Positions 1 to 8,541 of a stretch of DNA of 64,000 bases are shown here, in pieces. The notes beneath the pieces were generated by a model. That model had not been told where the DNA came from, made no database searches, and was given only the letters and a program-made list of their open reading frames with translations. The stretch is from Burkholderiales bacterium. GTDB lineage: Bacteria > Pseudomonadota > Gammaproteobacteria > Burkholderiales > Methylophilaceae. Positions within the stretch are counted from its first letter, which is position 1; each line of letters starts with the position of its first letter. The translations under genes were made by a program, and so were the position numbers. The DNA is taken from contig JAURKY010000006.1 of the NCBI GenBank assembly GCA_030831475.1, forward strand, positions 83,174 to 147,173. Reading direction: 5' to 3'.

Positions 1-764
1 CATCTTAAAAGGATGATTAAAAGCATCACCGCACCCATGGTTACATGGAAGCCATGGAAACCCGTTAGCATATAGAAAGTTGATCCGTAGATACCTGAAT
101 TTAGAGTAAGATTCAGGTCACCCATGGCGTGGGCATACTCTTCTGCTTGTAAGAAAACAAAGATAAATCCCAAAGCCACTGTTGCGAATAACCAAAATGA
201 AAGTTTTGCACGCTCAGCATTTTTCAATGCCCAATGAGCAAATGTCACGGTTAGACCGCTAGTTAAGAGAATAGCTGTGTTCACAGCTGGTACACCCCAG
301 GCAGGAATCACGTCACTGTATTGGGTAAACTTGCTTGGATCAGGCATCACATTCATGGGCCATGACGCTTGGAAACTGCTCCATAAAAATTCATGCGTAC
401 CATTAATGCCACCGTTACCCTCACCACCCAACCATGGAATTGAAAATACACGTGCATAATAAAGGGCGCCAAAGAAGGCCGCAAAGAACATCACCTCAGA
501 GAAGATGAACCATCCCATACCCATTCTAAAACTGGTATCAACCTGTTTACTGTATTTACCGCCAATGCTCTCTGCAATCACTTCAGCAAACCAACCCGCA
601 AACATGTAAACAATGGCTGCTGCACCTAAAAGGAGTACATATTTAGCACCAGGGGCACTATTTAGTAACATACCTCCGCCAATAAATGTTGTGAATAAAG
701 CTAATGAACCTACTAGTGGCCATTTACTGCCATGAGGGACATAGTAAATATCTTTACCTGCCAT
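1..764 (-). CDS. coxC: cytochrome c oxidase subunit III (partial, C-terminus beyond window)
   Basis: Heme-copper oxidase subunit III, a membrane-embedded subunit of the aa3-type terminal oxidase that stabilises subunit I. Reading leftward from the ATG at 764-762, the frame is open to the window edge. It begins MAGKDIYYVPHGSKWP and contains the family-typical NGFHGFHVTMGAVML segment close to position 1. About 254 codons are visible, so only a short C-terminal part is missing. It follows cox11 by 21 bases at the 3' end of the cox operon. Identification is strong from the motif and the context. Confidence 0.93.
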   Translation of the reverse strand, partial: MAGKDIYYVPHGSKWPLVGSLALFTTFIGGGMLLNSAPGAKYVLLLGAAAIVYMFAGWFAEVIAESIGGKYSKQVDTSFRMGMGWFIFSEVMFFAAFFGALYYARVFSIPWLGGEGNGGINGTHEFLWSSFQASWPMNVMPDPSKFTQYSDVIPAWGVPAVNTAILLTSGLTVTFAHWALKNAERAKLSFWLFATVALGFIFVFLQAEEYAHAMGDLNLTLNSGIYGSTFYMLTGFHGFHVTMGAVMLLIILLR

Positions 765-785
765 GATTTCTCCCTTAATTTAAAT

Positions 786-1322
786 TTACGAATTACCTGC
801 TTTGGCCCTAAAAAAAGTATAGGACAAGGTTATGACCTCTACCGCCTCAGGTAAATCTTTATCTACCTCAAACCGGACCACCATGTCTTTTGTTTCTTTA
901 GCCTTTAAAAGCTGATTCACAAAACAAAAGCACTCCGATTTCTTAAAATACAATGATGCCTGGCTTGGAGACACACTCGGTATCGCTTGCCCAACGACAT
1001 CATTATTTTTCATGTTCTCAACCGTGAAGGTCGCCTCATAAAACTTACCAGGTTGAACCTTCATGTTGATCTGTTTGGCCTTCATACGCCATGGCAAATC
1101 ACCATTAACGTTTGAATCAAACTGAACATCAACCCATCGGTCTTGAGCAATTTCACTAGATTCAGTTTCCGACACCACTGAAATTGCTTTGTTACCATTG
1201 AGCCCCGTAATCTCACAAAATACATTGTAAAGTGGCACCAATGCGTAACCAAAACCAAACATTAGTACTGTTATTGCAGCTAAGACTAATGACGTTTTTT
1301 TTATGTCTGTTTTAGCAGCCAT
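786..1322 (-). CDS. cox11: cytochrome c oxidase assembly protein Cox11/CtaG
   Basis: Membrane-anchored copper chaperone that delivers copper to the CuB site of subunit I. The 178-residue protein has one N-terminal membrane segment (about residues 10-30) followed by a periplasmic beta-sandwich. The copper-binding motif SECFCFVNQ lies near residue 130, and the conserved VPLYNVFCEITG follows the membrane anchor. Length is normal for the bacterial family. Its ATG overlaps the stop codon of the small upstream gene (TAATG), so translation is probably coupled. It lies between coxA and coxC as in other betaproteobacteria. Confidence 0.95.
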   Translation of the reverse strand: MAAKTDIKKTSLVLAAITVLMFGFGYALVPLYNVFCEITGLNGNKAISVVSETESSEIAQDRWVDVQFDSNVNGDLPWRMKAKQINMKVQPGKFYEATFTVENMKNNDVVGQAIPSVSPSQASLYFKKSECFCFVNQLLKAKETKDMVVRFEVDKDLPEAVEVITLSYTFFRAKAGNS

Positions 1323-1441
1323 TAAAAACTCTGCATTAAAACAAAACCTGCATAAAAAGAAAAAGCAATTAGTCCGAGTACAATCGCCAATCGCTTATTC
1401 TTTTTTGCTAAACCTTCCTTATCTCTCTCGTTCAAATACAA
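1322..1441 (-). CDS. small cytochrome oxidase assembly-type membrane protein (39 aa)
   Basis: The gap between coxA and cox11 is filled by a 39-codon frame starting TTG at 1441-1439 (a second TTG lies at 1435-1433) and ending TAA at 1324-1322, sharing bases with the cox11 ATG. The product is a charged N-terminus (NERDKEGLAKKNKR) followed by one hydrophobic helix (LAIVLGLIAFSFYAGFVLM). Betaproteobacterial cox operons commonly carry such a one-helix small assembly protein at this place, and I assign it by position and shape. The exact start codon is uncertain because there is no ATG. Confidence 0.72.
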   Translation of the reverse strand: MYLNERDKEGLAKKNKRLAIVLGLIAFSFYAGFVLMQSF

Positions 1442-1442
1442 A

Positions 1443-3026
1443 TTAATGCTCAAGCATTTCCTTTGTTAATTTAGGAGGCGTCTCAAATGTGTGATGAGGT
1501 GCTGGTGATGGTACGTACCATTCTAGACCTTTAGCGCCCTCCCAAACTCTATCTTTAGCTTTCTTACCACCGAGAGCACATTTGATAACAATGTAAACAA
1601 ATAACAGTTGCGATAGGCCGTAAGCAAAGCCCCCGATACTTGAGATCATATTAAAGTCAGCAAACTGTATGTTGTAATCAGGAATACGTCTTGGCATACC
1701 TGCTAACCCTAAGAAGTGTTGTGGGAAGAACAACACGTTTGATGAAATGGCTGATAACCAGAAATGGATCTTACCTAACTTCTCGTCGTACATATAACCT
1801 GTCCATTTAGGTAGCCAGTAGTAAACTGCAGACATCAGTGCAAACACAGCACCGGTTAGAAGCACGTAGTGGAAGTGAGCAACCACGAAGTAAGTATCAT
1901 GGTATTGGAAATCCACTGGGGTCATACCTAACATCACGCCAGAGAAACCACCAATCGTAAAGAGAATCACGAAAGCGATAGCGAACAGCATGGGTGTTTC
2001 GAAAGTCATAGCTCCACGCCACATCGTAGCCATCCAGTTAAACACCTTCACGCCTGTAGGCACAGCAATCAACATGGTTGCGTACATGAAGAATAATTCA
2101 CCTTTGAGCGGCATACCCACGGTAAACATATGGTGAGCCCAAACAACAAATGAAAGTAATGCAATGGAAGCCGTTGCATAAACCATCGACGCATAACCAA
2201 AGAGAGGCTTTCTAGCAAAAGCAGGGATCACTTGAGAGATGATACCAAAAGCAGGTAACGCTAAGATATAAACCTCAGGGTGACCAAAGAACCAGAAAAT
2301 ATGCTGGAACATCACTGGATCACCACCACCGGCAGCATCAAAGAAACTAGTGCCAAAATACTTATCAGTTAAAAGCATGGTCACAGCACCAGCTAACACT
2401 GGAAGTGAAGCAATAAGTAAGAATGATGTAATCACCCATGTCCATACAAATAATGGCATCTTCATAAGCGTCATGCCGGGTGCGCGCATATTAAATACGG
2501 TAGCGATAATATTAATTGCACCCATGATGGATGAAATACCCAAAAAGTGCACAGCAAAAATCAAGAATGGGAAAGCATCCCCTGTCTGCAGGACCAAAGG
2601 TGGGTACATCGTCCAGCCTCCAGCTGGGGCACCGCCATCCATAAAGAGAGTACTTAAAAGCAATGCAAAACCAAATGGAAGAATCCAGAAACTCATGTTA
2701 TTCATCCTAGGGAGTGCCATATCAGGTGCACCGATCATAAGCGGTATCATCCAGTTGGCAAGACCGACCCCGGCCGGCATCACGGCACCGAAAATCATTA
2801 CCAGCGCATGCACAGTCACCATTGAGTTATAAAATTGAGGGTCAACGTATTGTAAGCCTGGCTCAAATAGCTCAGCCCTGATAACCATCGCCATTGCTCC
2901 TCCAACAAAGAACATGGTTAGCGCAAAAATTAAGTAGAGCGTACCAATATCCTTATGGTTGGTTGAGCATAACCAACGTTTTAACCCTGATGGGGCATGA
3001 TCATGTTCGTGTGCAAGTGTACTCAT
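1443..3026 (-). CDS. coxA: cytochrome c oxidase subunit I (aa3-type)
   Basis: Catalytic subunit of the terminal oxidase, carrying heme a and the heme a3-CuB centre where O2 is reduced. The 527 residues show the multi-helix core. The GHPEVYI motif gives the CuB histidine, the cross-linked tyrosine and the D-channel glutamate. HHMF supplies the two further CuB histidines, HFHYV the heme ligands, and APDMALPRMNN the D-channel entrance. These residues place it with A-type proton-pumping oxidases. It sits 31 bases after coxB. Confidence 0.98.
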   Translation of the reverse strand: MSTLAHEHDHAPSGLKRWLCSTNHKDIGTLYLIFALTMFFVGGAMAMVIRAELFEPGLQYVDPQFYNSMVTVHALVMIFGAVMPAGVGLANWMIPLMIGAPDMALPRMNNMSFWILPFGFALLLSTLFMDGGAPAGGWTMYPPLVLQTGDAFPFLIFAVHFLGISSIMGAINIIATVFNMRAPGMTLMKMPLFVWTWVITSFLLIASLPVLAGAVTMLLTDKYFGTSFFDAAGGGDPVMFQHIFWFFGHPEVYILALPAFGIISQVIPAFARKPLFGYASMVYATASIALLSFVVWAHHMFTVGMPLKGELFFMYATMLIAVPTGVKVFNWMATMWRGAMTFETPMLFAIAFVILFTIGGFSGVMLGMTPVDFQYHDTYFVVAHFHYVLLTGAVFALMSAVYYWLPKWTGYMYDEKLGKIHFWLSAISSNVLFFPQHFLGLAGMPRRIPDYNIQFADFNMISSIGGFAYGLSQLLFVYIVIKCALGGKKAKDRVWEGAKGLEWYVPSPAPHHTFETPPKLTKEMLEH

Positions 3027-3057
3027 AAATAAATCCTAGTTAAAATTAAGTTAAATG

Positions 3058-4194
3058 TTACTTGTTTCGTGCCTCTGAAACCTCTTTAGCCTGAACCTCA
3101 TCACCGGTATTGTTACCCCAAGCATTTCGCTCGTAGGTAGTTACAGCAGCGATTTCAACGTCCGATAACTGTTCACCAAATGCAGGCATTAAATTCTTAC
3201 CGTAAATGATACGATGAATATGACCAAGTCGATTAGCTGGGTCTATTGCGACTGCACTCCCCGCTAAGGCAGGGAAAACGCCTTGAACACCTTGACCATT
3301 GGCTTGGTGACAAGCTAAACATACTTTTTTATAGACAGCTTCACCTTGAGTCATTAACTCTTCTTTTGTAAGAACAATGTTAGCCGTATTTTTCTTAGCA
3401 TCTTGAGCAGCCTTCATTTCTGCAACCCAGATTTTGTATTCATCCATAGGCACAGCTTTGACAACGATTGGCATAAAACCGTGGTCTTTTCCACAAAGCT
3501 CAGCACATTGGCCACGGTACGTACCTTCTTTTTCAATGATCGCCCAGTTATCATTAGTAAACCCAGGGATAGCATCACGTTTCCAGCCAAGATCAGGAAC
3601 CCACCAAGCATGATTTACATCGTTTGATGTTGTAAGGATTCTAACTTTAGTATTAATAGGAAGGACAATAGGTTGATCAACATCGAGTAAATAATTCTCG
3701 TGATCTTGAGGATTCAGGCCTGATTTTAATTGGCGAATTTCTTGACTTTTTTCATCAAGGTTACTAAAAAGGGTTAGGCCTTCATCAAGGTAATCATACT
3801 GCCACTTCCATTGGTGACCCGTTGCCTTCAGGGTTACTTGTGAGCCAGAGGTATCGTGCATAGCAATAAGAAGTTTTGTTGCAGGTACAGCGAGTGCAAT
3901 AATAATAATGATTGGGATAGCGGTCCAAATGATTTCAACAGTTGTGCTGTGTGAAAATTTTGCTGGCTTAACGCCGCGAGATTTTCTATGGTAAAAAATT
4001 GACCAAAAAATAAGGCCAAAAACAACGATACCGATAGCAACCATAATCCAAAGAGTAAACATGTGAAGATCATAAACTTTCTGGCTGATCTCTGTAGCTC
4101 CCTGTCTTAAATTCAATCCCCATTCAGCTTGAGCAGCTAGAGGAAAGAGTACAAATAAAGATACTAACTTATTAAAAAGTGCTTTCAATTTCAT
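3058..4194 (-). CDS. coxB: cytochrome c oxidase subunit II with fused C-terminal cytochrome c domain
   Basis: Electron entry subunit. The 378 residues comprise a signal peptide (to about residue 23, ...AQAEW), two membrane helices (about 42-66 and 85-110), the periplasmic CuA cupredoxin domain with the GQCAELCGKDHGFM ligand set, and a C-terminal cytochrome c domain with the heme motif CLACH and a downstream NLMPAF methionine. The fused heme domain makes it caa3-like, as is common in betaproteobacteria. First gene of the operon; a palindrome lies about 90 bases upstream. Confidence 0.97.
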   Translation of the reverse strand: MKLKALFNKLVSLFVLFPLAAQAEWGLNLRQGATEISQKVYDLHMFTLWIMVAIGIVVFGLIFWSIFYHRKSRGVKPAKFSHSTTVEIIWTAIPIIIIIALAVPATKLLIAMHDTSGSQVTLKATGHQWKWQYDYLDEGLTLFSNLDEKSQEIRQLKSGLNPQDHENYLLDVDQPIVLPINTKVRILTTSNDVNHAWWVPDLGWKRDAIPGFTNDNWAIIEKEGTYRGQCAELCGKDHGFMPIVVKAVPMDEYKIWVAEMKAAQDAKKNTANIVLTKEELMTQGEAVYKKVCLACHQANGQGVQGVFPALAGSAVAIDPANRLGHIHRIIYGKNLMPAFGEQLSDVEIAAVTTYERNAWGNNTGDEVQAKEVSEARNK

Positions 4195-4281
4195 TACCTT
4201 TCATAATTTAAATCCGATGTCCAAATCACGCAGAGATTAATTAGGATCTTGGAATTATCACATATTTATCACAAACCGTAA

Positions 4282-4299
4282 TGTAACAATTTTGTTACA
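4282..4299. promoter_or_regulatory. 18-bp perfect palindrome between DUF2244 gene and cox operon
   Basis: TGTAACAATTTTGTTACA consists of two perfect 8-base arms around TT. It lies just past the stop codon of the DUF2244 gene and about 90 bases upstream of the coxB start. No long T-tract follows on the minus strand, so an operator for the cox operon is as likely as a terminator. The protein that would bind it cannot be named from the sequence. Confidence 0.4.
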
Positions 4300-4300
4300 G

Positions 4301-4777
4301 TCAGACAAGCCTAATTTGAAAAGTTTTCAATAAATTTATGAGCTCTTTTTTATCAGCCTCATTAACCCTTTGACCTATAAGAATTTTTTTTCCCTTATAA
4401 TGTATAGAGATCTCTGAGGGGCGTGTTCGTGTTGCTTTCTGATAGCCAAAATAAGTCCATTGGCGCACAAAATTATAGTCTTTGATATTTTTTCTTTGAA
4501 CGAAGGAAAGTTTTATATGATCCTCGTCAATCAAAATTTCCTCATAGTAAACACTTCTCAAAGATGTGATGTAAAGTGCGTAGCCTAAAAGGGCCACCTC
4601 AGCACCATAAAAAGGGATAGCTAAGTACAAATTTATCGTTGTAAGAATAATGGCAATCATCAGTATAAAAAGCGCAAAGATAAGGTAGATTTTTTTTAAC
4701 AGCGGCCATGGCATGGCTGGATTAGGACGAATAATGACCTTATGCGAATGCTCTGATATTTTTTGTTGCTCAATCAT
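4301..4777 (-). CDS. DUF2244 family membrane protein
   Basis: The 158-residue protein has two closely spaced membrane helices (about residues 28-48 and 52-70) followed by a cytoplasmic beta-rich domain, a layout I recognise as DUF2244. Members are often found upstream of cytochrome oxidase genes in proteobacteria, as here, where it precedes coxB on the same strand with a 106-base gap. No biochemical role is established for the family. A link to oxidase assembly or regulation is inference from location. Confidence 0.78.
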   Translation of the reverse strand: MIEQQKISEHSHKVIIRPNPAMPWPLLKKIYLIFALFILMIAIILTTINLYLAIPFYGAEVALLGYALYITSLRSVYYEEILIDEDHIKLSFVQRKNIKDYNFVRQWTYFGYQKATRTRPSEISIHYKGKKILIGQRVNEADKKELINLLKTFQIRLV

Positions 4778-4789
4778 TTATAATTTAAG

Positions 4790-4876
4790 TGGTGCCGAGA
4801 GCGAGAATCGAACTCGCACGATATTACTATCGCGGGATTTTGAATCCCGTGCGTCTACCAGTTCCGCCATCCCGGC
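4790..4876 (-). tRNA. tRNA-Leu (anticodon CAA)
   Basis: An 87-base cloverleaf can be folded on the minus strand. The acceptor stem GCCGGGA pairs with TCTCGGC, the anticodon stem CGGGA/TCCCG encloses the loop TTCAAAA (anticodon CAA, reading UUG), a long class II variable arm is present, and the T-loop is GTTCGATTC. The terminal CCA is encoded (4792-4790). It sits alone between the divergent DUF2244 and queA genes. Confidence 0.96.
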
Positions 4877-4914
4877 AAGGATTTAAGATGGCTTGATTTT
4901 AGCAGTAAATAGAT

Positions 4915-5946
4915 ATGATGAACATTGAAGATTTTAATTACAATCTGCCTGAAGAATTAATTGCACAACACCCTTCCAGTGATCGGGGTGGTAGCAAATT
5001 ATTAAGCATCAATCCAAAGCTTAAGTCGATAGAGAACTTATCTTTTAAAAATTTTTTTGAAAAACTCAATGAAAAAGACTTATTAATTTTTAATGACACC
5101 CGTGTCATGAAGGCCAGAATCTATGGGAAAAAAATAAGTGGCGGAAAAGTTGAAATTTTATTAGAGAGAATACTAAATAATAATGAAGCAATCGCCTTAA
5201 TTAAAACCTCAAAAAAAATCTCCGTTGGATTACAAATTGAAACTGAGTCTGGTTTTCAAATTGAAATTATAGGCAGGGAAAAAGATCAATTTTGGCTTCG
5301 ACTTAATTCAGGAAGCTTTTTTGAACTCATGGGTCAAGAAGGCCATATGCCATTGCCTCCTTACATCAATCGAGCTGATGATCAAGAAGATGAAATTAGA
5401 TATCAAACCGTATTTGCAAAAAATGATGGCGCCGTGGCAGCACCCACAGCGGGGCTTCATTTCTCTGATCAAGATTTTTCAAGGCTCAAAGATAAAAATA
5501 TTAATTTTTGCTTTATTACCCTTCACGTTGGGTCTGGTACCTTTCAACCCATCAAGACATCCAATATTGATGAGCACGAGATGCATGAGGAAATTTATCA
5601 AATAAGCTCAAATACTTTTGAGAATATAAAAAAAACCAAAGAGCAAGGTGGTCGAATTATCGCCATAGGAACGACTGTCTTAAGGGCTCTTGAAAGTGCC
5701 TTTCAAAATAATGAAGTAAGCGAAAAATTTCAAACCACAAAGATTTTTATTAAGCCAGGCTACCAATTCAAAATTGTGGATGCTTTATTTACCAATTTTC
5801 ATCTGCCAAAAAGCACATTATTAATGCTAGTATCTGCTTTTGCTGGTCATGAGTTCATAAAAAAAGCATACGAAGAGGCTATTTTAAATAAGTACCGTTT
5901 CTTTAGCTATGGTGATGCAATGTTTATTGAACAAAAAGATAATTAA
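4915..5946 (+). CDS. queA: S-adenosylmethionine:tRNA ribosyltransferase-isomerase
   Basis: Transfers and isomerises the ribosyl part of SAM onto 7-aminomethyl-7-deazaguanine in tRNA to give epoxyqueuosine at wobble position 34. The 343 residues match the usual length. Family landmarks are YNLPEELIAQHP near the N-terminus, LIFNDTRVMKAR, AAPTAGLHFS, HVGSGTFQP and the C-terminal ALFTNFHLPKSTLLMLVSAFAG. The start is ATGATG, so translation may begin at 4915 or 4918. No tgt is adjacent, unlike the common queA-tgt arrangement. Confidence 0.97.
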   Translation: MMNIEDFNYNLPEELIAQHPSSDRGGSKLLSINPKLKSIENLSFKNFFEKLNEKDLLIFNDTRVMKARIYGKKISGGKVEILLERILNNNEAIALIKTSKKISVGLQIETESGFQIEIIGREKDQFWLRLNSGSFFELMGQEGHMPLPPYINRADDQEDEIRYQTVFAKNDGAVAAPTAGLHFSDQDFSRLKDKNINFCFITLHVGSGTFQPIKTSNIDEHEMHEEIYQISSNTFENIKKTKEQGGRIIAIGTTVLRALESAFQNNEVSEKFQTTKIFIKPGYQFKIVDALFTNFHLPKSTLLMLVSAFAGHEFIKKAYEEAILNKYRFFSYGDAMFIEQKDN

Positions 5947-5983
5947 TCGGACTTAATTATGAATAACTTTGAGGACGTTACAC

Positions 5984-6853
5984 ATGTATAAAAAAATTCT
6001 AGGTGTTGGTTTACTTTTTTTAAATTTTAATTTGTTTAGTGCAGCGGTTTTATCTGATGCTGAGCTTGCATTTAAAATCGAATTAAAAAAAGAACCTACC
6101 TCAAGACCTCAAACGGTAGCCTTTGTCCCTGTTGAAAAAAAATATTACATTGCCGATGGTGGTTTAGCCCCCTTAGGATCGGCCTATGAAGCACCTATTT
6201 CAAAATCATTGATTCATACTTATGACGAAAATGGTCAATACCTCAAGTCAACCCGCGCGGGGTTTGATAATCGATCTATATACTTCAACTCCAAGAGTGC
6301 AAAATTAGAAACCATTACTTACAACATTTCAAGTGAGGCAGGTTTCGGGCCCATGACAGGTATCTTCTCTCTAGCGCTTGATGATCAAGGACTGCCTACA
6401 GGAAAATCTGATGAGGTTGCTAATTTTATTCCAGCATTTGGCAGTGCATCCACCATGCCAACCTACGATGCTAAAGCTGATGTTTATTATGCAAAACAGG
6501 AAAAAACGAATAAGGTGTTTGTCATTGATATTAAGTCACGTCAAAAAACTAAAGAAATTGAACTTGATTTCAAAACACCCGGTGTTGAACATCATGATGT
6601 AGCTGCGAGCTTTATTGCATTCACAGGTATTCAAGGGCATGAATTTATCTTAATTGATATCGATCACAAACGTTTTCTTATTTATGACCTCGACGGCAAA
6701 TATGTCGGAGCAAGTGCGCTTCCAAAAAAATTAAAATTGCGATCTAAAAATCACTTTAATGGACTTGGTTATACGAATAATGGCTATTATTTTGTCTACA
6801 TTGATTCCGAGGGTGAGTTTGGAACCTACCACGCCTATAAGGTGCTCAACTAA
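5984..6853 (+). CDS. secreted protein of unknown function
   Basis: I do not recognise the family. I prefer the ATG at 5984 over an upstream TTG at 5969 because GAGG lies 9 bases before it and the product then begins with a clean signal peptide ([18 protein letters not shown], cleavage near FSA). The mature part of about 270 residues has repeated strand-turn patterns ([40 protein letters not shown]) that suggest a beta-propeller-like fold. It contains no cysteine, which fits an exported protein. Its end overlaps the convergent proS gene by 8 bases. Confidence 0.75.
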   Translation: MYKKILGVGLLFLNFNLFSAAVLSDAELAFKIELKKEPTSRPQTVAFVPVEKKYYIADGGLAPLGSAYEAPISKSLIHTYDENGQYLKSTRAGFDNRSIYFNSKSAKLETITYNISSEAGFGPMTGIFSLALDDQGLPTGKSDEVANFIPAFGSASTMPTYDAKADVYYAKQEKTNKVFVIDIKSRQKTKEIELDFKTPGVEHHDVAASFIAFTGIQGHEFILIDIDHKRFLIYDLDGKYVGASALPKKLKLRSKNHFNGLGYTNNGYYFVYIDSEGEFGTYHAYKVLN

Positions 6854-8075
6854 ATTTCTTGAGTAGCCCTTTTGCATCAAGCAGTTCGCTGTCTGATGCT
6901 TTCCTGGACTTATATTCGAACTGGTCATTAGCGAGCGTTTTCTCGCTGATCGTAATTCGATGAGGAATGCCAATTAATTCTGCTTCACTGAACATGACGC
7001 CAGGCCTTAGGCCCCTGTCATCTAAAAGGACATCAATGTTGAGTTTGATGAGTTGATCGTAAAGCTCATTAGCTTTTTGACGAACTTGTTCATTCTTATC
7101 AAAACCAATGGGGGCAATCACAACTTCAAAAGGAGCAATTGCCTGAGGGAAAATCATGCCACGATCATCATAATTTTGCTCGATCGCTGCAGCCACTATT
7201 CGAGAAACACCGATACCATAACAACCCATTACCATCGGTTTTGATTGGCCATCTTCATCAACAAATTCAGCTTTCATGGACTTTGAGTACTTATCCCCAA
7301 GCTGAAAAATATGCCCAACCTCAATACCTCGACAACGTTTAAATTTATCTTTATCAGGATGATTTTCTGCGACTTCAATATTAGCGGCAAAATCACTGTG
7401 CTCATCATAAACGATCTCATCTTCGCCTGACTCAGCTAAGACATGAAACTCATGAGATCCATCTCCCCCAATAGCCCCATTGTCTGCTTGAACTGCCCTA
7501 AATTCCAATCCAATACGGGTAAAAATCTCTGTGTAAGTATCAAACATGACTTGATAAGTCTCTTTTAATGAGTCAAGGGATGTATGAAATGAGTAAGCAT
7601 CTTTCATTAAGAATTCGCGAGCACGCATCACGCCGAAACGAGGGCGTATCTCATCTCTAAATTTAGTTTGAATCTGATACAGATTAATAGGAAGCTGCTT
7701 ATAACTTGCGATCTCCTTTCGAACAATATCTGTAATAACTTCCTCATGGGTTGGGCCAAAACAAAATAACCTTTCATGCCTGTCTGAAATTTTAAGCATC
7801 TGAGGTCCAAAAACATCCCATCGCCCGGTTTCATCCCAAAGCTCTTTAGGTTGAATCGCTGGCATTAAAAGTTCCACTGCGCCAGCACGGGTCATTTCTT
7901 CACGAATAATTGTCTCAATTTTCTTTAAAATTTTAAGGCCCAGAGGCATCCAGGTGTAAAGACCTGAACCTAATCGCCTGATTAAACCTCCTCGAATCAT
8001 GAGTTTATGACTAATGATTTCAGCTTCAGCTGGAGCTTCCTTTAAAGTACTAATAAAAAATTGACTTGCTTTCAT
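6846..8075 (-). CDS. proS: prolyl-tRNA synthetase lacking the INS editing domain
   Basis: Class II synthetase charging tRNA-Pro. The 409 residues contain motif 2 ([16 protein letters not shown], about 140-155), motif 3 (GCYGIGVSR, about 284-292) and the C-terminal anticodon-binding domain ([13 protein letters not shown]). The N-terminus is of the bacterial type that normally carries a roughly 180-residue editing insertion between motifs 2 and 3. Here a linker of about 16 residues (233-248, [11 protein letters not shown]) replaces it, so the protein is much shorter than the 570-residue norm. The catalytic core looks intact, so this is a deletion variant and not a pseudogene. Confidence 0.95.
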   Translation of the reverse strand: MKASQFFISTLKEAPAEAEIISHKLMIRGGLIRRLGSGLYTWMPLGLKILKKIETIIREEMTRAGAVELLMPAIQPKELWDETGRWDVFGPQMLKISDRHERLFCFGPTHEEVITDIVRKEIASYKQLPINLYQIQTKFRDEIRPRFGVMRAREFLMKDAYSFHTSLDSLKETYQVMFDTYTEIFTRIGLEFRAVQADNGAIGGDGSHEFHVLAESGEDEIVYDEHSDFAANIEVAENHPDKDKFKRCRGIEVGHIFQLGDKYSKSMKAEFVDEDGQSKPMVMGCYGIGVSRIVAAAIEQNYDDRGMIFPQAIAPFEVVIAPIGFDKNEQVRQKANELYDQLIKLNIDVLLDDRGLRPGVMFSEAELIGIPHRITISEKTLANDQFEYKSRKASDSELLDAKGLLKKFS

Positions 8076-8076
8076 G

Positions 8077-8541
8077 TTAATTTGAATTTAGTGAGTTTAA
8101 AAAAGTTTGCATATCGTGCCACAAAATTTTCTTTTTTTGAGTATCCATAATCATATCAGCTAAAGTGATCTCGGATGATTGAAATTGGGGTTGAGGATCC
8201 ATATCTGAAAAAAGATTTTGGCTGATACCACCAAATAAAAAAAGATAATTAGGTTGAACTATCATCATCTCTTGCTTTAATTCATTAAGCACTTTCTTAT
8301 TTACTCTCTTGATATTGTGGTTTGAAAATCCATGAATGTAATTAACAATGTTATTAAATAAAACTTCCTCTTCTTTTTTCAATTCATCAAAAGATGCTAG
8401 AAAGAAAATTTTTATTTCTTTGAGATCAAATCGATAAGCTAAAAAATGAGGGGTCTTATTTTCCTCAGTCTTTTTTTCTAACCAAATCGGAGTTAAACCC
8501 AGTTCCTCAAGAATAAAAATATCATCAAGAAATTCACTCAT
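8077..8541 (-). CDS. cysteine-free relic of a family-4 uracil-DNA glycosylase, or HolD-like protein
   Basis: The 154-residue protein lies directly after rimI, with a 4-base overlap. Its N-terminus ([15 protein letters not shown]) matches the leading segment of betaproteobacterial family-4 uracil-DNA glycosylases found beside rimI, and also that of E. coli HolD, whose gene adjoins rim[20 protein letters not shown] resembles the inner core strand of those glycosylases, and the end ([12 protein letters not shown]) resembles the C-terminus of both. There is no cysteine at all, so the 4Fe-4S ligands are gone, and no GEAPG-like or HPAYLL motif. Likely not an active glycosylase; a structural or polymerase-clamp-loader role is possible. 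Confidence 0.5.
   Translation of the reverse strand: MSEFLDDIFILEELGLTPIWLEKKTEENKTPHFLAYRFDLKEIKIFFLASFDELKKEEEVLFNNIVNYIHGFSNHNIKRVNKKVLNELKQEMMIVQPNYLFLFGGISQNLFSDMDPQPQFQSSEITLADMIMDTQKKKILWHDMQTFLNSLNSN

Noticed and set aside
2350..2832. 160-codon plus-strand frame opposite coxA
   Set aside because: Antisense shadow of a highly conserved gene; the product has no recognisable features.
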